This document shows positions 60,188-64,000 of a stretch of DNA of 64,000 nucleotides, one piece after another. The stretch comes from Scopulibacillus_A cellulosilyticus. GTDB lineage: Bacteria > Bacillota > Bacilli > Bacillales > Sporolactobacillaceae. The position numbers and the translations under genes were made by a program. The DNA is taken from the NCBI RefSeq assembly GCF_042665295.1, contig NZ_JBHTCO010000017.1, positions 62,001 to 126,000 of the forward strand. The letters run 5' to 3'. The notes beneath the pieces were generated by a model that saw only the letters and a program-made list of their open reading frames with translations, ran no database searches and was not told the origin of the DNA. Within the stretch, counting starts at the first letter, position 1. Each line of letters opens with the position of its first letter.

Positions 60188-60215
60188 GTAAAATAACGCT
60201 CCATTCTCAAAGTTT

Positions 60216-60884
60216 TTATTGGTTATCTATTAATCGGTAAGATTGTTCGGTTTTCTCCAAGTGATGATTCATAGCCTTTTTACATGGTGCTTCGTCTTTT
60301 TGTTCTAGCGCTTCAATAATTTTACGATGTTCTTCAATAACTTCTTCCATTCGTTTTTGTTTCCTAATGGCTTTATGACCAATCAAACGAGTGATGTTAT
60401 GAAGTTTTATAATCATTTCTTCTATGATATTGTAATCAGTCCATGTAATAAGGGATAAATGGAACTTCTGATCAAGCTCAATAAAGCCAAGCTCATCTTT
60501 TTTTTCGATAGCTTCTTCTTGACGGCAGACGAGTTCTTTTAATGTTTTAATTTGTTCAGCAGTAACCGTTTTCAAAAGTTTGGATAGAATTTCAGGCTCG
60601 ATGACTTTTCTTAATAAAAAAATTTGTTCAATTTCTAGTTGGGTATATTCTCTAATCTTTAGACCTTTTCTTGGTACGGATATCAGCAGTCCAGCACCGA
60701 TCAGTTCTTTGACAGCCTCCCTTACAGGCGTACGGGAAATTTGCAGGGCTTCTGCCAAGTCAGTCTCGGTATAAAATAAGTCGGGCGATAACTGTTCCGT
60801 TAGTATGGCTTTTTTTAATTGTTTATAAGTCAGTTCTTGAATTGTGTCTTTTTTTACTGCTGGACCGACATTTAACCGTGACAT
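60216..60884 (-). CDS. GntR-family regulator, FadR/FCD type
   Basis: A 222-residue repressor: winged HTH (DLAEALQISRTPVREAVKELIGAGLL, about 43-68) and an all-helical FCD domain with metal-binding acidic/His pattern (ELDQKFHLSL, EEHRKIIEAL, AMNHHLEKTE). The preceding 60 bp hold a heptamer array and the palindrome TTATGTATACATAA, a typical FCD-type operator, so it probably represses its own unit. Confidence 0.85.
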   Translation of the reverse strand: MSRLNVGPAVKKDTIQELTYKQLKKAILTEQLSPDLFYTETDLAEALQISRTPVREAVKELIGAGLLISVPRKGLKIREYTQLEIEQIFLLRKVIEPEILSKLLKTVTAEQIKTLKELVCRQEEAIEKKDELGFIELDQKFHLSLITWTDYNIIEEMIIKLHNITRLIGHKAIRKQKRMEEVIEEHRKIIEALEQKDEAPCKKAMNHHLEKTEQSYRLIDNQ

Positions 60885-60902
60885 TGTTTAACCTCCTTCG
60901 AC

Positions 60903-60951
60903 TTAAGTATTAAGTATTATGTGTTATGTGTTATGTGTTATGTATACATAA
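60903..60951. repeat. six-unit heptamer array ending in a palindromic operator
   Basis: From 60903, TTAAGTA TTAAGTA TTATGTG TTATGTG TTATGTG TTATGTA run without gaps. The last unit merges with the perfect palindrome TTATGTATACATAA (60938-60951), whose TGTATACA centre fits FadR/FCD operators. The array lies 18 nt upstream of the GntR start codon. Confidence 0.75.
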
Positions 60952-61161
60952 TACAATAAAAAATCCTATATTCAAACAATTAAATCTTGGAAAACTATTT
61001 CATCTTAATAAATAGTTAAAAAATACTAAACAAATATTATTCTTTTATTTGTTAGATGTTGAAAGCCGTATTGGATTGAAAAAATAAAATATAAACAAAG
61101 TAAGCAGGCTATATAATTTCTCCTTTTTGGAAATAAATGTTTCTGAAAGGAGAGAGAATCA

Positions 61162-61500
61162 ATGTTGCGGGTACAAATAGGCAAGAACGGTACGATGAAT
61201 TTAAAAATTTTGGGGATAGCGGAACACGGCAAGGATAAATTGGATTTCTATTATAAAAATATAAATGAACCGGCATACATATCAAAATATTGGATTTCAT
61301 TAAGCTTTGATGGTTCAAAGTGGAACATCGCTGACTTCTGTGTCTACAATACAAAAGAAGAAGCATATCAATATGTCGGAGGGTTATTTTCTCATATATT
61401 AACAGATCCTCTAATAGACGGTCTCATTTCATATTATGATTCTACAGATAGAAAAAAACAGCATTTTCAAGACTTGATTGACGAGTTGCATGGATTATAG
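61162..61500 (+). CDS. hypothetical protein upstream of the Z1 gene
   Basis: A 112-residue soluble protein with AAAGGAGAGAG ahead of the ATG. It is rich in Tyr/Trp/Asp (KLDFYYKNINEPAYISKYWISLSFDGSKWNIADFCVYNTKEEAYQYVGGLF), mostly beta then helical at the end (RKKQHFQDLIDELHGL). I do not recognise it. It lies 151 nt before the Z1 ATPase and reads the same way, so a functional link is possible. Confidence 0.6.
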   Translation: MLRVQIGKNGTMNLKILGIAEHGKDKLDFYYKNINEPAYISKYWISLSFDGSKWNIADFCVYNTKEEAYQYVGGLFSHILTDPLIDGLISYYDSTDRKKQHFQDLIDELHGL

Positions 61501-61651
61501 CGGGATATTTTACTTTTCAAAAAATATAATTTTGAAATAGTTTAAAGTTAATTCAATGAAGGAAATTGAAATTACCGGAACAAAAAATGTTACTATATAG
61601 TTAGTTAGACTCAAATGTTACATATAATAAACGGCCATATTAGGAGACAAC

Positions 61652-63838
61652 ATGATTACGACAGAAATACAGAAAAATGGCCTTTTTTATCAAAGGCTTA
61701 GTAAAATTAATCAATATTCAATAGAAACAAAGCAATGTATTGAAAATACGGTAAAAAAACTGATCGAAAATGATACAAACATTAATCGTCCGGGGATGCT
61801 GCTGGGAAAGATCCAAAGCGGTAAGACGAGAACCTTTATAGGTGTTACTGCACTTGCTTTTGATAATGGCTATGATATTGCCGTCGTTTTGACAAAAGGA
61901 ACAAGGGCACTGGCCCAACAAACCTATGAGCGGTTAAAAAAGGAATTCGCATCCTTCAGAGATGAAGATGTTGTACAAATTTTTGATATTATGACGATGC
62001 CTGATAATCTTATAAATTATGAATTAGATCAAAAACTGCTGCTCGTCGTTAAGAAAGAAATGCATAATTTGAACAAGCTGTTTAAAGCGTTTTTTGAAAC
62101 TTATCCATGCCTTTCTAATAAAAGAGTATTAATTATAGATGATGAAGCGGACTTTGCAAGCATTGGTTTTAAGAAAACAGATAAGGAGATCATTGAGATT
62201 AATAGAATTGCAGGTCAAATTGACCAGCTTAGAAAGGACTTAAAGCATTCGGATTTCCTGCAAGTGACCGCGACACCGTACTCGCTTTATTTACAGCCAG
62301 AAGAATTAAAAATAAATGAATCATCGAAAACATTTAAGCCGGTAAGACCGGCTTTTACCGAATTAGTTCCAGTGCCAAAAGAATATATTGGCGGGGAATA
62401 TTATTTTGAGGAAAGTGAAGAAAATAAATCAATAGCTTCCTGTATATATGAGCCAATTACTAATGATGAATTACTCGTGTTAAAGAAAGAGGACCGGCGC
62501 CGTTTTAAAATTGAACAAGCCTTAAAGAGTCATAAAGTTAAGTCGCTTAGAAATGCAATCATGACTTTTATGGTTGGCGGGATTATTCGGCGCCTGCAGG
62601 ACCAAGATAAAGGAATCAAGCCTAAGAAATATAGCTTTATTATTCATACGGAGCAGCGAAAAGGGACCCATGAGTGGCAGGAATCCATTGTTATAGCTGT
62701 CAAAGAGCAGCTTAGACAAGCATTAGCCAACGATCCGCTTGTTCTTGAACAATTAATTAAAAGTGCTTATAACAACTTAATTAAATCTATTTGTCTAATA
62801 GATGGTACTGCTCCAAAATACGAAGAAGTCAAGTGCCAGGTATTATTAGCTATTAAACAAGACTATTTGATGGTGACAAAGGTAAATTCAGAGAATGACA
62901 TTAATCAACTATTAGATGATACCGGGCAATTAAAATTGAGAACACCTCTAAACGTTTTTGTCGGGGGGCAGATTCTGGACCGAGGTGTTACAATTGGTAA
63001 TCTCATCGGCTTTTATTATGGCAGAAGCCCGCGGCGATTCCAGCAAGATACGGTCCTGCAGCACTCCAGAATGTTCGGTTACCGTCCTCTTGAAGATCTT
63101 GCTGTCACCCGCTTTTATACGACAATAGAAATTTATGATGTTATGAAAAATATCCACGAATTCGATTCGGCATTGAGAAATGCCTTTGAGAAGGGCGGAC
63201 ATAACAATGGTGTTGTTTTTATCCAAAAGGACAGCAGGAACAAAATCATTCCATGCAGTCCGAACAAGCTGATCCTGTCAACAACTACCACGTTAAAACC
63301 TTTTAAACGGCTTTTGCCTGCAGGCTTTCAAACGGGTTATAAAACTTATATTTCAAAAACAGTTAAAGAACTAGATCGATTGATCATGGAACGCGGCAAT
63401 TTTAAAAAGCCGTATCTTATTAATGTAAAAAGGGCTGTGCAAATTATTGAAAAGATTAACGCTACTTTTGATGATAAGGACGGTACTCCTTGGGATGTAA
63501 AATCCTTCATTTCATGTATGGAATATTTATCGCTTAATGCTGAAGGGAAAGAGACAGGTCATATTTGGGTTATTGTTAAAACAGAGCGGGACAGTTCCCG
63601 TACAAGAGAGGACGGCCGGTTTATAGATTCCCCTGATACGGCAAGAGGTAAAGACAGCGAATTGAAGCTTGCAAGAAAAGTTGCGACTAAAGTTCCAGCG
63701 CTTATTTTATTAAGGCAAAAAGGGGAAGAGATCAAAGGCTGGCGCGGCTCGCCTTTCTGGTGGCCAGTGCTTGTGACACCGGGGAATACGCCGGTGACTG
63801 TTTTTCAAGGCGGTAATAATAATAGCCTTTTGGATTAA
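61652..63838 (+). CDS. Z1-domain SF2 helicase-like ATPase
   Basis: A 728-residue protein. The SF2 core has Walker A GKIQSGKT (52-59), DEAD box IIDDEADFAS (about 161-170) and motif III TATPYS (206-211). A Z1 domain follows with VGGQILDRGVTIGNLIGFYYGRSP and DTVLQHSRMFGYR, where the Arg finger region lies. The C-terminal ~170 residues are of unknown fold. Z1 proteins are known from restriction-like and conflict operons with MORC ATPases and methylases; here no such partners are visible within the window. Confidence 0.82.
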   Translation: MITTEIQKNGLFYQRLSKINQYSIETKQCIENTVKKLIENDTNINRPGMLLGKIQSGKTRTFIGVTALAFDNGYDIAVVLTKGTRALAQQTYERLKKEFASFRDEDVVQIFDIMTMPDNLINYELDQKLLLVVKKEMHNLNKLFKAFFETYPCLSNKRVLIIDDEADFASIGFKKTDKEIIEINRIAGQIDQLRKDLKHSDFLQVTATPYSLYLQPEELKINESSKTFKPVRPAFTELVPVPKEYIGGEYYFEESEENKSIASCIYEPITNDELLVLKKEDRRRFKIEQALKSHKVKSLRNAIMTFMVGGIIRRLQDQDKGIKPKKYSFIIHTEQRKGTHEWQESIVIAVKEQLRQALANDPLVLEQLIKSAYNNLIKSICLIDGTAPKYEEVKCQVLLAIKQDYLMVTKVNSENDINQLLDDTGQLKLRTPLNVFVGGQILDRGVTIGNLIGFYYGRSPRRFQQDTVLQHSRMFGYRPLEDLAVTRFYTTIEIYDVMKNIHEFDSALRNAFEKGGHNNGVVFIQKDSRNKIIPCSPNKLILSTTTTLKPFKRLLPAGFQTGYKTYISKTVKELDRLIMERGNFKKPYLINVKRAVQIIEKINATFDDKDGTPWDVKSFISCMEYLSLNAEGKETGHIWVIVKTERDSSRTREDGRFIDSPDTARGKDSELKLARKVATKVPALILLRQKGEEIKGWRGSPFWWPVLVTPGNTPVTVFQGGNNNSLLD

Positions 63839-63845
63839 AATATAT

Positions 63846-63879
63846 GATTGGTAACTTCTTGATAGGGAGATTACCAATC
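63846..63879 (+). terminator. terminator of the Z1 gene
   Basis: GATTGGTAA (63846-63854) pairs with TTACCAATC (63871-63879), followed by ATTATTATTTTTAT. Confidence 0.75.
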
Positions 63880-63896
63880 ATTATTATTTTTATCCC

Positions 63897-64000
63897 GGTG
63901 CAACCGTCCGTAAGACGCCCACCTCAAAAACGTAAGAGAATCATTAATGTTTAGGCGGGAGATAACGAAAAGTAACACCTCGAAGAAATTAAAGGTGAAG
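63897..64000. repeat. repeat motif CGGTGCAACCGTCCGTAAGA plus structured tail, copy 2
   Basis: CGGTGCAACCGTCCGTAAGA (from 63897) matches 59441-59460 except one base. CGCCCACCTC and AGGCGGGAG further on could pair, as could CACCT with AGGTG near the window end. The layout, a conserved 20-mer followed by GC hairpins, resembles an element end or a structured RNA. It continues to the window edge. Confidence 0.45.

Noticed and set aside
1..64000. CRISPR array, rRNA operon, prophage or insertion sequence with transposase
   Set aside because: No regularly spaced direct repeats of CRISPR type, no rRNA sequence, and no transposase, integrase or phage structural gene was seen.

Overview
The window comes from a low-to-mid GC, endospore-forming Bacilli chromosome. 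The evidence is a gamma-type small acid-soluble spore protein gene, a squalene/sporulenol cyclase, AGGAGG-type ribosome binding sites throughout, and gene order yfhD/yfhE - yfhF - recX - yfhH - yfhP - mutY - yfhS-like - sspE - ygaC - ygaD, which matches the Bacillus subtilis yfh/yga neighbourhood. The order is interrupted by non-B. subtilis genes, so a more distant Bacillaceae or Sporolactobacillaceae member is a reasonable guess, not a proof. Layout: (1) 1-6.4 kb: a galactose locus, with a divergent ROK repressor (cut by the window edge), galT-galK-galE, then a sodium/solute symporter with a 75-residue membrane partner. Two near-identical 17-bp AT-rich sites sit over the predicted transcription starts of both units, each followed by a cre-like site. 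(2) 6.4-16.7 kb: the yfh/yga housekeeping block, with small intergenic inverted-repeat elements and a tRNA-like fold. A 28-bp repeat carrying a perfect DnaA box follows both galE and ygaD. (3) 16.7-18.7 kb: an mhqD/mhqO-like quinone detoxification pair behind MhqR-like palindromes. (4) 18.7-26.1 kb: a DMT exporter and a complete fructosamine (Amadori product) locus frlR / frlB-frlO-frlN-frlM-frlD. (5) 26.1-31.7 kb: urease cluster 1 (ureABCEFGD). (6) 31.7-41.5 kb: sulfite reductase cysJI, flavohemoglobin, sporulenol/squalene cyclase, a YbaK fragment and an MFS permease. (7) 42.1-44.9 kb: an AT-rich cassette with a 20-codon peptide gene, a hairpin, an E1/ThiF-like (MccB-like) enzyme and an MFS exporter, organised like microcin C or pantocin loci. 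(8) 46.8-54.9 kb: a urea channel and a second, clearly different urease cluster (ureABCEFGD plus a NiCoT nickel permease). (9) 55-61 kb: a metallo-hydrolase, two HTH regulators, and a GntR / DUF2848 / ACS-type MFS / nitrilase catabolic cluster. (10) 61-64 kb: a Z1-domain SF2 ATPase next to an unknown small protein. How the genes fit together: the galactose genes form a Leloir pathway with uptake. The frl genes import and degrade fructosamines. The two urease clusters with the urea channel and nickel permease form a nitrogen/pH module. cysJI supplies sulfide. The peptide/E1/exporter cassette is the best candidate for an undescribed system: its precursor ends in Gly, where microcin C precursors end in Asn. 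All functional statements come from reading motifs and remembered families; no database search was run.
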